A DNA stretch of 64,000 nt from Phenylobacterium sp. (GTDB lineage Bacteria; Pseudomonadota; Alphaproteobacteria; Caulobacterales; Caulobacteraceae), in contig NZ_WGNY01000041.1 of the NCBI RefSeq assembly GCF_016124325.1, positions 35,627 to 99,626 on the forward strand, written 5' to 3'. The notes beneath the pieces are model-generated. The model searched no databases, had not been told where the DNA came from, and saw only the letters and a list, made by a program, of their open reading frames with translations. How positions within the stretch are numbered: the stretch's first letter is position 1; every line of letters begins with the position of its first letter. Positions 39,246 through 48,872 of this stretch are shown here, in pieces. Both the position numbers and the translations under genes were made by a program.

Positions 39246-41789
39246 TCAGAACCGGTATTGCAGTTCCACGCCGTAGGTGCGCGGGGCGACCAGGCCGCGG
39301 GTGATCGCCGTGCCGGTCTGCGCCAGATAGGGGACGCCGTTCACCGTCAGGCCCGGGTTGGGGACGCCGAACACCGCCGTCGGGTTGGTCGAGCCGGTGG
39401 ACGTGTAGCCCTGCTTGTCGAAGGCGTTCTTGATGAAGGCGATGACCGTGTAGCGGTCCTGGGCCTCACGCCAGATCGCCCGGAAGTCGGCCGTGCCGTA
39501 GGACGGCACCTCGAAAGCCGGGTCGGCGAACGGCTGGTAGATGGTCTTGTCGGTCCAGGTGTAGGTGCCCGAGAAGGTCAGCGAGCCCGGCTCGAATTCG
39601 AAGGTGTAGTTCGCATTGAGGGCGAACTTGTTCTTCGGCGACTGGTAGAGCGGCGAGCCCTTCAGGTCCTGGAACACCAGCAGCACGTTGTTCGTGACCG
39701 CCGTGCCGCCCGACGGGCGGGCGCTGGGAAGCAGGGCCGACGGGTCGGCCGGATCGTAGAAGCAGCAGCCGTCGGTGATCTTGGTGTTCAGGTAGCCGTA
39801 GCTGGCGTTGATCTGCAGGTGGTCGATCGGCTGCCAGACGGCCTCCAGCTCCAGGCCGTAGGCGCGGGCGTCGACGTTGACGAAGTTGTTGGCCGACGCC
39901 GTGCGGGCGGCGTTTAGCTGCTGCAGGTTGATCTGCAGGTCGTTGTAGTCGTTGTAGAACACCGCGCCGTTGATCTGCAGCGTCCGCGCGATGGTCTTCT
40001 TGGTCCCCACCTCGAAGGCGTTGACCGTCTCCTTCTTGGCTTCCGGATCGGGCGCGAGCGTGCCCAGCAGGAAGCCGCCCGACTTATAGCCGCGGCTGTA
40101 CTTGGCGTAGACCAGGGTGTCGGAGTCCGGCGTCCAGTCGAGGTTCAGCGTGCCCGACAGCGCTTCCCAGGAGTTGGAGAGGCTGCGCGAGTTCTGGACG
40201 CCCGCCGTGGTGGGGTCGAGGTCGGTGGAGACGTCGAACGCCAGGGCGCCGCCCAGCGCCGGGCCGAACGGGCCGGCCGGGGAGTAGAGGACCAGGCGCT
40301 GGCTTTCCGTGCCGTCCTTCTTGTCGTGGCTGTACCGCAGGCCGGCGGTCACAGCGAACTGCTCGTTGAGCTCGTACTTGGCCTGGCCGAACACCGCCCA
40401 GGCGTCGGACGTCAGCGAGGCGTTCTGGTCGGCGAAGTCGCGGGTCGGGTTGGCCGCAGCCGGGATCAGGATCGGCGCGCCCGTCGTCGGGTTGATGCCG
40501 CCGAAGTAGTAGGGCGACGCGAGCTGGACCTGCTGCGGGTCGCCCAGTTGGATCCGCTGACGGTACTTCTCGTGGTACTGGTAGAGGCCCAGGATCCAGG
40601 TGAGCGGGCCGTCCGACTTCGAGGTGAGGTTCACCTCGTTGGAATAGTAGCGCTTATGCTCGTCGAAGTCGGTGGTGTAGTCCACGTAGACGCCGGGCAC
40701 GCCGGCCACCGTGATCGGTCCCGTGCGGCTGGTGCCGTCGTAGTCGCCGCCCGTCTGGTAGTTGTACTTCTGGAAGCCGCCGATCCACTTCACGTCGGCG
40801 AAGCCCAGGTCGTAGGTCACCTGGGCGGTCACCAGGTGGTTGCCGCGCAGCTGGCCGTAGCCGTTGCGGTTGGTGTTCTGGACGTAGGGGTCGCTGGCGC
40901 CCGGATTGGCCGTCGTGTAGCCGAACGCGGGGCTGGTCACGAGGCCGCCGATCGGCTGGAAGGCGCGGGTCGTGTCGTAGGGCGTGATCAGGTTGGCGAG
41001 GCGGTCGCCGACGCCCAGCGTGTCGTCCCAGGTGGTGCGGCTGTAACGCACCCAGGCCGTCGACTTCTCGGAGAGTTCGGCCTCGGCCTGGAACTCGAAG
41101 TAGGTGCGGTTGATGGTGGCGCCTTCGTTCGCGCTGCCGATGTTGTTGATGTAGCCCTCGGTCTGCTTCTCCTTGCTGCCGCCGATCTTGAAGCGGAGGT
41201 TGTCGGCGACCGGGATCGAGACGACGCCTTCGACGCGGTAGCGGTCGTAGTTGCCGTAGACGCCGCGCACTTCGCCGCCGAACTCGCGCGCCGGGTGCTT
41301 GGAGATGGTGTTGAGCGCGCCGCCCATGGCGTTGCGGCCGTACAGGGTGCCTTGCGGGCCCCGCAGGATCTCGGTGCGCTCCACGAACAGCGGCGACTTG
41401 AAGAGCTCGGACGAGCTCGCCGAATAGAAGCCGTCGGTGTAGCTCGCCACGCCCGGGTCGTTGCCGATGTAGAAGGTGTTACGGCCGGCGCCGCGGAGGC
41501 TGACCCGGTCGGTGCCCGAATAGTTCATGCCGGGCGTGAAGTTCACGAAGTCCTGGATGCCGGTCATGCCGACGATGTCGCGCTTGGCCGAGGTGTAGGC
41601 CGAAACCGCGACCGGCACGTCCTGCAGCGACTGCTCGCGCTTTTCGGCGGTGACGACGAGTTCCTCGACCGTGTTGACGCTGTCGGCGTCGGTCGACTGG
41701 GCGAAGGCGGGCTGGGCGAAGGCGGCCAGGGCGAGGGCGGAAGCGCCGACGGCGAGAAGCGCCCGGCGCGGGGCGGAGTTGCGAGACAT
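39246..41789 (-). CDS. TonB-dependent outer-membrane receptor
   Basis: The protein has 847 residues. The signal peptide LLAVGASALALAAFAQPAFAQ is followed by a TonB-box-like VEELVVTAEKREQSLQDVPVAVSA, a plug domain with GTLYGRNAMGGALNTISKHP, and a beta barrel ending in an aromatic residue (YGVELQYRF). It imports an unknown ligand energised by TonB-ExbBD. GGGAGGA precedes the ATG. The same-strand gene upstream encodes a second receptor of similar layout but is separated by ~360 bases including a terminator, so each has its own transcript. Confidence 0.93.
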   Translation of the reverse strand: MSRNSAPRRALLAVGASALALAAFAQPAFAQSTDADSVNTVEELVVTAEKREQSLQDVPVAVSAYTSAKRDIVGMTGIQDFVNFTPGMNYSGTDRVSLRGAGRNTFYIGNDPGVASYTDGFYSASSSELFKSPLFVERTEILRGPQGTLYGRNAMGGALNTISKHPAREFGGEVRGVYGNYDRYRVEGVVSIPVADNLRFKIGGSKEKQTEGYINNIGSANEGATINRTYFEFQAEAELSEKSTAWVRYSRTTWDDTLGVGDRLANLITPYDTTRAFQPIGGLVTSPAFGYTTANPGASDPYVQNTNRNGYGQLRGNHLVTAQVTYDLGFADVKWIGGFQKYNYQTGGDYDGTSRTGPITVAGVPGVYVDYTTDFDEHKRYYSNEVNLTSKSDGPLTWILGLYQYHEKYRQRIQLGDPQQVQLASPYYFGGINPTTGAPILIPAAANPTRDFADQNASLTSDAWAVFGQAKYELNEQFAVTAGLRYSHDKKDGTESQRLVLYSPAGPFGPALGGALAFDVSTDLDPTTAGVQNSRSLSNSWEALSGTLNLDWTPDSDTLVYAKYSRGYKSGGFLLGTLAPDPEAKKETVNAFEVGTKKTIARTLQINGAVFYNDYNDLQINLQQLNAARTASANNFVNVDARAYGLELEAVWQPIDHLQINASYGYLNTKITDGCCFYDPADPSALLPSARPSGGTAVTNNVLLVFQDLKGSPLYQSPKNKFALNANYTFEFEPGSLTFSGTYTWTDKTIYQPFADPAFEVPSYGTADFRAIWREAQDRYTVIAFIKNAFDKQGYTSTGSTNPTAVFGVPNPGLTVNGVPYLAQTGTAITRGLVAPRTYGVELQYRF

Positions 41790-42096
41790 GAAGGTCCTCC
41801 CGGGGTCCGGCGGGATCTCCGCCGGCCTCGTGCGTTGCGTCTTGTTGGAATGGGCGCGGGGAGGCGCCCGGGGCGCGGACCCTCAAGCGCAGCCGGCGCA
41901 AACGTCAACTGGACAGCGATAACTTACGCCGTAACCCGCGCCGCTTTTTTCCGAGTGTGGCGAAAGTACCGCATTTTAGAAATGTCCCGTTAAAATCGAA
42001 CAATGGTCACCGATCCCTTGTGCAGTAAGGGTTGGCGCAACGGTGAAATCCGAACGTTGGCATACCGGTGAGTGAAAAGTGTCGCCTCGCGACATG
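41790..42096. other. Promoter region of the first TonB receptor
   Basis: Relatively AT-rich around 41940-42010. It should contain the leftward promoter of the 39246-41789 receptor. I could not assign a Fur box or other operator with confidence. Confidence 0.5.
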
Positions 42097-42128
42097 AAAA
42101 AAGGGGCGGCGGATTGCTCCGCCGCCCC
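42097..42128 (-). terminator. Terminator of the second TonB receptor gene
   Basis: On the minus strand GGGGCGGCGGA-GCAA-TCCGCCGCCCC is followed by six T's, 26 bases past the stop. A textbook Rho-independent terminator. Confidence 0.92.
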
Positions 42129-42153
42129 CGAAAGGCGTCCTGAGAGGTGTCGA

Positions 42154-44991
42154 CTACCAGCGCTTGGTGACCGAGACGCCGTAGGTGCGCGGCTCGGTGT
42201 AGAAGGCGTTCCGGTAGAGGCCCGACGAGTCGTCGGTCAGGTAGAAGTCAGTGATCGCCTTCTCGTTGGTGGCGTTCTTCACGAACCCGGCCAACTCCAC
42301 GCCCAGGTCGCTGTTGGTGACCGTCAGCGTCAGGTTGACGTTGTCCCAGCTTTTGATCCGGTCGGCGCTGGAGTTGTAGATCCGCGCGAAGGTCTGGGAC
42401 TGGTGGTAGTAGTCGCCGCGCAGCGTGGCGTCCCAGTCGCCCAGGATCCACGTGTACTGGGCGCCCAGCGAGACGGTCCAGTGCGGCGAGTTCGGCAGTT
42501 CGTTGCCGCTCAGGTTCACCGGGACGCCCTCGCTGACCAGCCCGCCGAAGGCGTTGGTGCCGGCCGCGAGCGCGCCCGACCCGGCGATGTTGGTCCCCGC
42601 GCCGGCCGCCGACACCAGGGTGCAGACGCCCAGCAGATTGTAGGGGTTGGTGGCGTTGGCGATGGTCAGCGCCGTCGCCGCATCGGCCGTCGAGACCACG
42701 CAGTTGGACGCGCTGCTCGACTTCACGAGCGTCAGCAGCGAATTGCCCTGCGTACGGTCGAAGGTGTCGATCGAGCTGGCGTTCTTGATCTTGGAGTCGA
42801 GGTAGCCGACCGAGGCGTTGAAGCGCAGGCCCTGCAGCGGCTGCCAGATCGACTCCATCTCCACGCCCTTCACCTCGGCGTCGATGTTCTCGTTGATCGA
42901 GGTGCGGTTGATGATCTTGGAGACCTGGTAGCCCTTGTAGTCGTAGTAGAAGCCGGTGAGGTTCAGCTGCAGGGTGCCGTCGGCCAGGGTGTTCTTGGTG
43001 CCGACCTCGAAGGAGTTGATGAACTCCGGCTTGAAGATCGGCGAGGTGGGCACAAGACCGATCCCCGGGCTGAAGGCCGGGTTCAGGCCGCCGGCCTTAT
43101 AGCCGCGCGAGTAGAACGCGTAGACCAGGGTGTCGTTGGTGAAGTCGAGCTCCGGCTTCCAGTCGAAGCCGAACCGGCCCGTGGGCTTCTTGAACTTCAC
43201 CTTCAGGTCGCCGTTCGGCGTCGGGCCGATGCCGGGCGTGCCCAGCGTGACCGAGTGCGAGCGGACGCGCTTGTCGTCGACCGTGTAGCGCAGGCCGGCG
43301 GTCCACTTGAACGTCGGCGTCATCTGCCAGTAGAGCTCGCCGAACGCGGCGTACGACAGGAGCCGGTAGGGGCCGTAGTTGTCGTAGTAGGCGTGACCGC
43401 TGCGGTTCGGGTCGGCGTTGGGGTCCACGCTGATGCAGGGCGCCGCGCCGACGCAGTTCGGGTTGCCGGTCGTGAGCAGGTTGTTGATCTGGTAGTAGCC
43501 CGTCCCCGTGTTGAACATCACGTAGTAGTCGCCGTCAGAGCGGTACCGGGTGATGAAGCCCCCGACGTTGAAGTTGAACGGCCCGTCGAAGCTCGACTGG
43601 AACCGGATCTCGTGGCTCCACTGATCGGTGTAGGCCGACGAGATGTCGCTGGTGGCGAAGCGGTTCAGCGCGCCGTTCTGCGGGTCGCTGATCACGCCGT
43701 TCGGGAACAGCGACGGATAGATCGCGGTGGCGTAGCCGGGGACCCCGGCGAACGCGTTCACCGGGTTCGGCGTGGTGTTGAAGCCGGTGCTCGGCGTGTA
43801 GCGGTTGTAGTCCTGCCGCGTGTAGAGCTTGTAGTAGGTATAGGCCGACAGCCAGTTCATCGTGATGTTGTCGGTGACATCGTACTCGGCGTTGAACTCG
43901 TAGATGTCGGTCTTGGACTTGTAGATCGGGTCGAAGGTCGACTCGATGTCGCGGATGTTCGGCGTCTGCATCTTGCCGGCGTAGGCGTCGCCGGTCTGGA
44001 AGCCGCCCAGCGCGCCGAACAGGCCGCCCAGGGTGCCCTGCGAGTTCACCGTGCCCAGCACATTGGCCGAGTAGAGCGAGGTGGACGAGCAGCCCTGGCT
44101 GAAGAGGCCGCGCTCGATCTGGCCGATCAGGCCGCCGGCGGCGGTGGAGTAGCCGACGCCGCCGACGTTCGCGGGCCCGTTGTCCTTGGTGCAGAACTGC
44201 TTGCCGATCCGCGAGCGGTTGTCGTCTTCCTCGAAGTGATCGAACAGCAGCCAGGTGCGCAGCTTGTCGGTCGGATGGAACGCCAGCGTCGCGCGCATGC
44301 CGTAGAGGTCGCGGTCGTCGGCGTCGTTGCCGGTGACGAGGTTGGTGCCGAAGCCGTCGCGCTTCAGGTACGAACCCGCCAGGCGCAGGGCGAACATGTC
44401 GCCGAGCGGCACGTTGACCATGCCCCGCAGCTTCTTGGTGCTGTAGTTGCCGTATTCGGCGCGGACATTGGCCTCGAACACGTCCTTGGGCTTGGCGGTG
44501 ATGAGGTTCACCACGCCGCCGGTGGCGTTACGGCCATAGAGGGTGCCCTGCGGACCGCGGAGCACTTCGACGCGCTCCATGTCGTAGAATTCGGTCTCGA
44601 ACAGGTTGTTGGCGATCAGCGGGGCGTTGTTCAGGTGGATGCCGGTGCCGGCGTCGCCCGAGGCGGCCACCAGCTTCGAGCCGATGCCGCGGATCTGGAA
44701 GTTGTAGCCCGTGAAGTTCCCCTTGGAGAAGTTCACGTTCGGCACGGCCAGCACCAGGTTCGGGCCGCCGTCGATCTTGGATTTCTCGAGCGCGTTCTGG
44801 TCGAAGGCCGAAACGGCGATCGGCACGTCCTGGAGGGCTTCCTCCTTCTTCTGCGCCGTGACGACCAGTTCCTCGATGACGTTGCCGGCCGAGGCGGCCT
44901 GTTGCGCCATCGCCGGCGTGGCGAAGGCGGCAAGGGCGCTCAGCGAGACGCCAACGGCCAGCAGGCCGCGCAAACTGCGGGTATCAGACAT
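42154..44991 (-). CDS. TonB-dependent outer-membrane receptor
   Basis: The protein has 945 residues. The signal peptide GVSLSALAAFATPAMAQ is followed by VIEELVVTAQKKEEALQDVP, a plug with GTLYGRNATGGVVNLITAKP, and a barrel ending TYGVSVTKRW. The N-terminal and plug segments resemble the adjacent receptor closely, while barrel loops differ, so the pair probably arose by an old duplication and recognises different ligands. TGGGAGGAACAG precedes the ATG. Substrate is unknown; no transporter gene adjoins. Confidence 0.93.
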   Translation of the reverse strand: MSDTRSLRGLLAVGVSLSALAAFATPAMAQQAASAGNVIEELVVTAQKKEEALQDVPIAVSAFDQNALEKSKIDGGPNLVLAVPNVNFSKGNFTGYNFQIRGIGSKLVAASGDAGTGIHLNNAPLIANNLFETEFYDMERVEVLRGPQGTLYGRNATGGVVNLITAKPKDVFEANVRAEYGNYSTKKLRGMVNVPLGDMFALRLAGSYLKRDGFGTNLVTGNDADDRDLYGMRATLAFHPTDKLRTWLLFDHFEEDDNRSRIGKQFCTKDNGPANVGGVGYSTAAGGLIGQIERGLFSQGCSSTSLYSANVLGTVNSQGTLGGLFGALGGFQTGDAYAGKMQTPNIRDIESTFDPIYKSKTDIYEFNAEYDVTDNITMNWLSAYTYYKLYTRQDYNRYTPSTGFNTTPNPVNAFAGVPGYATAIYPSLFPNGVISDPQNGALNRFATSDISSAYTDQWSHEIRFQSSFDGPFNFNVGGFITRYRSDGDYYVMFNTGTGYYQINNLLTTGNPNCVGAAPCISVDPNADPNRSGHAYYDNYGPYRLLSYAAFGELYWQMTPTFKWTAGLRYTVDDKRVRSHSVTLGTPGIGPTPNGDLKVKFKKPTGRFGFDWKPELDFTNDTLVYAFYSRGYKAGGLNPAFSPGIGLVPTSPIFKPEFINSFEVGTKNTLADGTLQLNLTGFYYDYKGYQVSKIINRTSINENIDAEVKGVEMESIWQPLQGLRFNASVGYLDSKIKNASSIDTFDRTQGNSLLTLVKSSSASNCVVSTADAATALTIANATNPYNLLGVCTLVSAAGAGTNIAGSGALAAGTNAFGGLVSEGVPVNLSGNELPNSPHWTVSLGAQYTWILGDWDATLRGDYYHQSQTFARIYNSSADRIKSWDNVNLTLTVTNSDLGVELAGFVKNATNEKAITDFYLTDDSSGLYRNAFYTEPRTYGVSVTKRW

Positions 44992-45238
44992 CTGTTCCTC
45001 CCAGGGCGCCCGGGCTCTTGTGTCTGGCCCGTGATCGCCGTCACGCCGCGAAACGTGCGCCTGCGGGGAGGCGGCGCGGCCCCCCGTTCAGCGAGCCGTG
45101 AAGCTCCGCCTGTGACTATCGCGTGTCAACGGAATCCGGGGTGGCGTAAGGGATTGCGGTCAAGGTGTGGCGCCGAAAACAACGAACCTGACGTTGCGTC
45201 CGCTTCCCCTGTGGCGCCCCGCAGGCCATATGGGGCCG

Positions 45239-45955
45239 ATGAACGAAGGCGCCCTCGTCCTCTTTTCCGGCGGCCAGGATTCGACCGCCTGCCTGGCCTG
45301 GGCCCTGCACCGGTTCGACCGCGTCGAGACCGTGGGTTTCGACTATGGCCAGAAGCACGCCGTCGAGCTCGAGGCGCGGCGGCATGTGCGCGCGCGCATG
45401 GCCCGGGAATTCCCGGCCTGGGCGGGCCGCCTCGGCGATGACCACATGCTGGACATGCGCGGCTTCGGGGCCGTGGCCGACTCGGCGCTCACCCGCGACC
45501 GCGAGATCGAGATGACCGAGCGGGGCCTGCCGTCGACCTTCGTGCCCGGACGCAACCTCGTGTTCCTCGCCTACGCGGCGGCGCTCGCCGACCGCCGCGG
45601 CCTGAAGGCCCTGGTCGGCGGCATGTGCGAGACGGACTTCTCGGGGTATCCCGACTGCCGGCGCGCGACCCTGGACGCCATGCAGACGGCGCTAAACCTG
45701 GGCATGGAGCAGGACTTCAGCGTCGAAACCCCGCTGATGTGGCTGACGAAGGCGCAGACGTGGGCGCTCGCCAAGGGGCTGGGCGGCGAGCCGCTGGTGG
45801 CGATCACCGTCGAGGACACCCACACCTGTTACCTGGGCGAGCGCGGGACGCTGCACCCCTGGGGCCATGGCTGCGGGGTCTGCCCGGCGTGCGAGTTGCG
45901 TGCGCGCGGGTTCGAGCAGTGGGTCGCCGAGGGCCGCCCGGAGCTGGCGCCTTGA
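45239..45955 (+). CDS. queC: 7-cyano-7-deazaguanine (preQ0) synthase
   Basis: The protein has 238 residues. [18 protein letters not shown] is the PP-loop ATP-binding motif. [35 protein letters not shown] and the C-terminal Zn-binding cysteines ([12 protein letters not shown] plus the upstream HTCYLG) are diagnostic. It converts 7-carboxy-7-deazaguanine to preQ0 with ammonia and ATP. First gene of a queC-queE-queD operon. An in-frame ATG 9 bases earlier is also possible. Confidence 0.96.
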   Translation: MNEGALVLFSGGQDSTACLAWALHRFDRVETVGFDYGQKHAVELEARRHVRARMAREFPAWAGRLGDDHMLDMRGFGAVADSALTRDREIEMTERGLPSTFVPGRNLVFLAYAAALADRRGLKALVGGMCETDFSGYPDCRRATLDAMQTALNLGMEQDFSVETPLMWLTKAQTWALAKGLGGEPLVAITVEDTHTCYLGERGTLHPWGHGCGVCPACELRARGFEQWVAEGRPELAP

Positions 45956-46584
45956 GCTACGCGGTCAAGGAGATCTTCCTGACCCTGCAGGGCGAGGGCG
46001 GTCAGGCCGGCCGCCCGGCCGTGTTCTGCCGCTTCGCGGGCTGCAATCTGTGGAGCGGGCGCGAGGCCGATCGCGCCTCGGCGGTCTGCACCTTCTGCGA
46101 CACTGACTTCGTGGGCATGGACGGCGCGGGCGGCGGCCGCTTCGCCGATGCTGCGGCGCTGGCGGCGGCCATCGAGGCGGCCTGGACGGGCGGGCAGGAC
46201 GACCGGCTCACCGTGCTGACCGGCGGCGAACCGCTGCTGCAGGTGGACGACGCCCTGGTGGCGGCGCTGCATGCGCGCGGCTTTTCCATCGCGCTGGAGA
46301 CCAATGGCACGCTCCCGGCCCCGGCGGGGATCGACTGGGTTTGCGTCAGTCCCAAGGCCGACGCGCCGGTCGTCCAGACCCGCGGGCAGGAACTGAAACT
46401 GGTCTATCCGCAGCCGGGCGTCGATCCGGCCGCCTTCGAGCACCTCGACTTCGAGACGTTCCGGCTGCAGCCGCTGGACGGGCCCGATCGCGCCGCCAAC
46501 ACCGAGGCCGCCATCGCCTATTGCCTCGCCCATCCGCGCTGGCGCCTAAGCATGCAGACGCACAAGTACCTCGGCATCGCTTGA
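45952..46584 (+). CDS. queE: 7-carboxy-7-deazaguanine synthase (radical SAM)
   Basis: The protein has 210 residues. [23 protein letters not shown] then CTFCDTDF gives the CX14CX2C cluster variant known in some QueE proteins in place of the standard CX3CX2[11 protein letters not shown] is the SAM-contact glycine motif and SPKADAP follows. It contracts 6-carboxytetrahydropterin to 7-carboxy-7-deazaguanine. TTG start overlaps the queC stop (TTGA), so the two are translationally coupled. Confidence 0.94.
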   Translation: MSYAVKEIFLTLQGEGGQAGRPAVFCRFAGCNLWSGREADRASAVCTFCDTDFVGMDGAGGGRFADAAALAAAIEAAWTGGQDDRLTVLTGGEPLLQVDDALVAALHARGFSIALETNGTLPAPAGIDWVCVSPKADAPVVQTRGQELKLVYPQPGVDPAAFEHLDFETFRLQPLDGPDRAANTEAAIAYCLAHPRWRLSMQTHKYLGIA

Positions 46585-46659
46585 CGCAGCGCATGGCGCG
46601 CGCCGGTTGAAGCGTGTAAGAGCGCCGCGCGCCGGACGGGCGCCGCTTTTCGACGACCC

Positions 46660-47028
46660 ATGACGACTCCTATTTTCGAGATCACCAAGGCCGCGACGTT
46701 CGATGCGGCCCACTACATCACCGAAGGGCCCGAGCACCGGCCCTATACGAACCTGCACGGGCATTCGTTCCGCGTGGAGGCGACCGTGCGCGGCGAAGCC
46801 CAGCCGGTGGGTTGGGTGGCCGACCTCGCCGACCTGGATTCGGCCCTGAAGAGCGTGGCGGGCGAGCTCGACCATGGCCTGCTCAACGACAAGCCGGGCC
46901 TCGAGCGTCCGACGCTCGAGCACATCTGCCTCTATTTCGCCGAGCGCCTGAGGCCGACGTTCCCGGGGCTGTCGCGGGTTGTGGTTTCGCGTCCCACCAT
47001 CGGCGAGAGCTGCGCGCTGAGCCTTTGA
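46660..47028 (+). CDS. queD: 6-carboxytetrahydropterin synthase
   Basis: The protein has 122 residues. The Zn ligands are in FDAAHYITEG and LHGHSFRVEA, a T-fold pattern continuing DLADLDSALKSVAGELDHGLLND and ending RPTIGESCALSL, with the catalytic Glu. It makes 6-carboxytetrahydropterin from dihydroneopterin triphosphate, the substrate of queE upstream. The 75-base gap is short enough for one transcript. queF is not in the window. Confidence 0.94.
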   Translation: MTTPIFEITKAATFDAAHYITEGPEHRPYTNLHGHSFRVEATVRGEAQPVGWVADLADLDSALKSVAGELDHGLLNDKPGLERPTLEHICLYFAERLRPTFPGLSRVVVSRPTIGESCALSL

Positions 47029-47032
47029 ACGA

Positions 47033-47518
47033 CTAGCGGTCGTTGGCCCGGCGGCGAGGCCCCTTGTAGGTGGGATCGTTGCGACGCCGCCGATCGGGCC
47101 CGAAATAGTCGGCGCTGCGGATGTAGGGCCGTGGATGTTCGATGGCCTGGTGCAGGCGCTCGATCACGCCCCGCGCCGTCAACGGCTTGGCCAGGAACTC
47201 GTTCACGCCCGCGTCGCGGGCCTCGTTCACCCGGGCGAAGGTGGAATGGCCCGTGACCATGATCACCGGCGCCATCTGGTTCGGGCTGTCGGGCGAGTTG
47301 CGCAGCAGGCGGACGAAATCGATGCCGTCCAGCGGCTGCATCGACAGGTCGGTCATGACGATGTCGATGTCGTGGTCCCGCATCATCTGCAGACCCTGGG
47401 CGCCGTCATTGGCCTCGTAGATGTGCGTCACGCCGATCGCACGCAGGATCTCGGCGAGGAGAACCCGCATGTAGTGGTTATCGTCCACGAGAAGGATCTT
47501 CAGCAGGTCGTAACGCAC
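47033..47518 (-). CDS. Single-domain response regulator with basic tail
   Basis: The protein has 161 residues. An intact receiver: LLVDDNHYMR, the phospho-Asp in IVMTDLSMQPLDG, IMVTGHST and LAKPLTARG. After the receiver comes RSADYFGPDRRRRNDPTYKGP and a very basic end. The tail motif recurs in the receiver-like protein at 1218-2036. No output domain, so it probably acts by protein contact. Convergent with queD, 4 bases between stops. Confidence 0.9.
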   Translation of the reverse strand: MRYDLLKILLVDDNHYMRVLLAEILRAIGVTHIYEANDGAQGLQMMRDHDIDIVMTDLSMQPLDGIDFVRLLRNSPDSPNQMAPVIMVTGHSTFARVNEARDAGVNEFLAKPLTARGVIERLHQAIEHPRPYIRSADYFGPDRRRRNDPTYKGPRRRANDR

Positions 47519-47701
47519 GAAGTCCGATCTACCGGGTCGGTTCAGGCGGGGCGACTCATCTCTGCACGAGGCGCTGAGCGAGGGTGGCGCTGATTAAGGT
47601 GACCCACGTTACCCGGTCAATCGAATATCGGGGTTGCCAAATCGGAAACGCTCATTGCGATCAGAGGTTTGCCGTCCCTCGGACCGTTCGGTTGAATCCG
47701 C

Positions 47702-48832
47702 TCAACTGCCGGATGGTCCCGGGCGGAACGCCCCGCCGCCGGCCTGGCCGCGGTGGCGCAGGAAGGCGTCGGCCAGCACGCAGGCGGTCATCGCCTCGAC
47801 CACGGGCACGGCCCGCAGGCCCACGCAGGGGTCGTGGCGGCCCTTGGTGCGAAGCTCGATCTCCTCTCCGGCCTCGTTCAGGCTGGCCCGCGGCGTCAGG
47901 ATCGAGGAGGTAGGCTTGAAGGCCACCCGCGCGGTCACCGCCTGGCCGGTGGAAATGCCGCCCAGCACCCCGCCCGCCTTGTTGGACAGGAAGACGGGCC
48001 CGTCGTTGCCCATCCGCATCTCGTCGGCGTTCTCTTCGCCCGAAAGGGCGGCGGCGGCGAACCCGGCGCCGATCTCGACGCCCTTGGCCGCGTTGATCGA
48101 CATGAGCGCTGCGGCGAGCTCGGCGTCGAGCTTGCCGTAGATCGGCGCGCCCCAGCCCGCGGGCACGCCGGTGGCTTCGACCGCGACGACGGCGCCGGTG
48201 GACGAGCCGGCCTTGCGCACCTTCTCCAGATGGGCTTCCCAGACCGGCACGATTTCGGGGTCGGGCGCCCAGAATTGGTTGTCGCCGGTCACGTCGAAGT
48301 CGATCCGCCCGGGCTCGACCGCGTGCGGGCCGATCTGGACCACGGCGCCGCGGATGGTCACGCCTTCGAGGATCTTGCGGGCGATGGCGCCGGCGGCCAC
48401 GCGTGCGGCGGTCTCCCGCGCCGACTGGCGGCCGCCGCCGCGGTAGTCGCGCACGCCGTACTTGGCGAAGTAGGCGTAGTCGGCGTGCCCGGGCCGGAAC
48501 GCCTGGGCGATCTCGGAATAGTCGCGGCTGCGCTGGTCGACGTTCTCGATCATCAGCGAGATCGGCGTGCCGGTGGTGACCTGGCCGCCGTAGCGGGCCT
48601 TCACCTTCTCGTCCTCGAACACGCCGGAGAGGATGCGCACGGCGTCCGGCTCCTGGCGCTGGGTGACGAACTTGCCCTGGCCCGGACGGCGGCGGTCGAG
48701 CCACGGCTGGATGTCGGCCTCGGTCAGCGGGATTCCAGGCGGGCAGCCGTCGACCACGCAGCCCAGGGCCGGCCCGTGGCTCTCGCCCCAGGTGGTCACG
48801 CGGAAGAGGTGGCCGAAGGTGTTGTGGCTCAT
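47702..48832 (-). CDS. aroC: Chorismate synthase
   Basis: The protein has 376 residues. The N-terminal [53 protein letters not shown] and [21 protein letters not shown] are the family's signature regions, covering FMN and EPSP binding. It makes chorismate, feeding the chorismate mutase-tyrC operon and other aromatic pathways. Monocistronic by appearance. The last ~15 residues are a variable Gly/Pro tail. Confidence 0.97.
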   Translation of the reverse strand: MSHNTFGHLFRVTTWGESHGPALGCVVDGCPPGIPLTEADIQPWLDRRRPGQGKFVTQRQEPDAVRILSGVFEDEKVKARYGGQVTTGTPISLMIENVDQRSRDYSEIAQAFRPGHADYAYFAKYGVRDYRGGGRQSARETAARVAAGAIARKILEGVTIRGAVVQIGPHAVEPGRIDFDVTGDNQFWAPDPEIVPVWEAHLEKVRKAGSSTGAVVAVEATGVPAGWGAPIYGKLDAELAAALMSINAAKGVEIGAGFAAAALSGEENADEMRMGNDGPVFLSNKAGGVLGGISTGQAVTARVAFKPTSSILTPRASLNEAGEEIELRTKGRHDPCVGLRAVPVVEAMTACVLADAFLRHRGQAGGGAFRPGPSGS

Positions 48833-48872
48833 GGCCCCGCGCTTCTAGCCGAAGCGCGCGCCGCCACCAATC

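Noticed and set aside
44992-45238. preQ1 riboswitch upstream of queC
   Set aside because: No preQ1-type hairpin plus A-rich tail could be traced.
42079-45441. 1120-aa plus-strand ORF
   Set aside because: Antisense shadow of the TonB receptor gene, with shadow composition.
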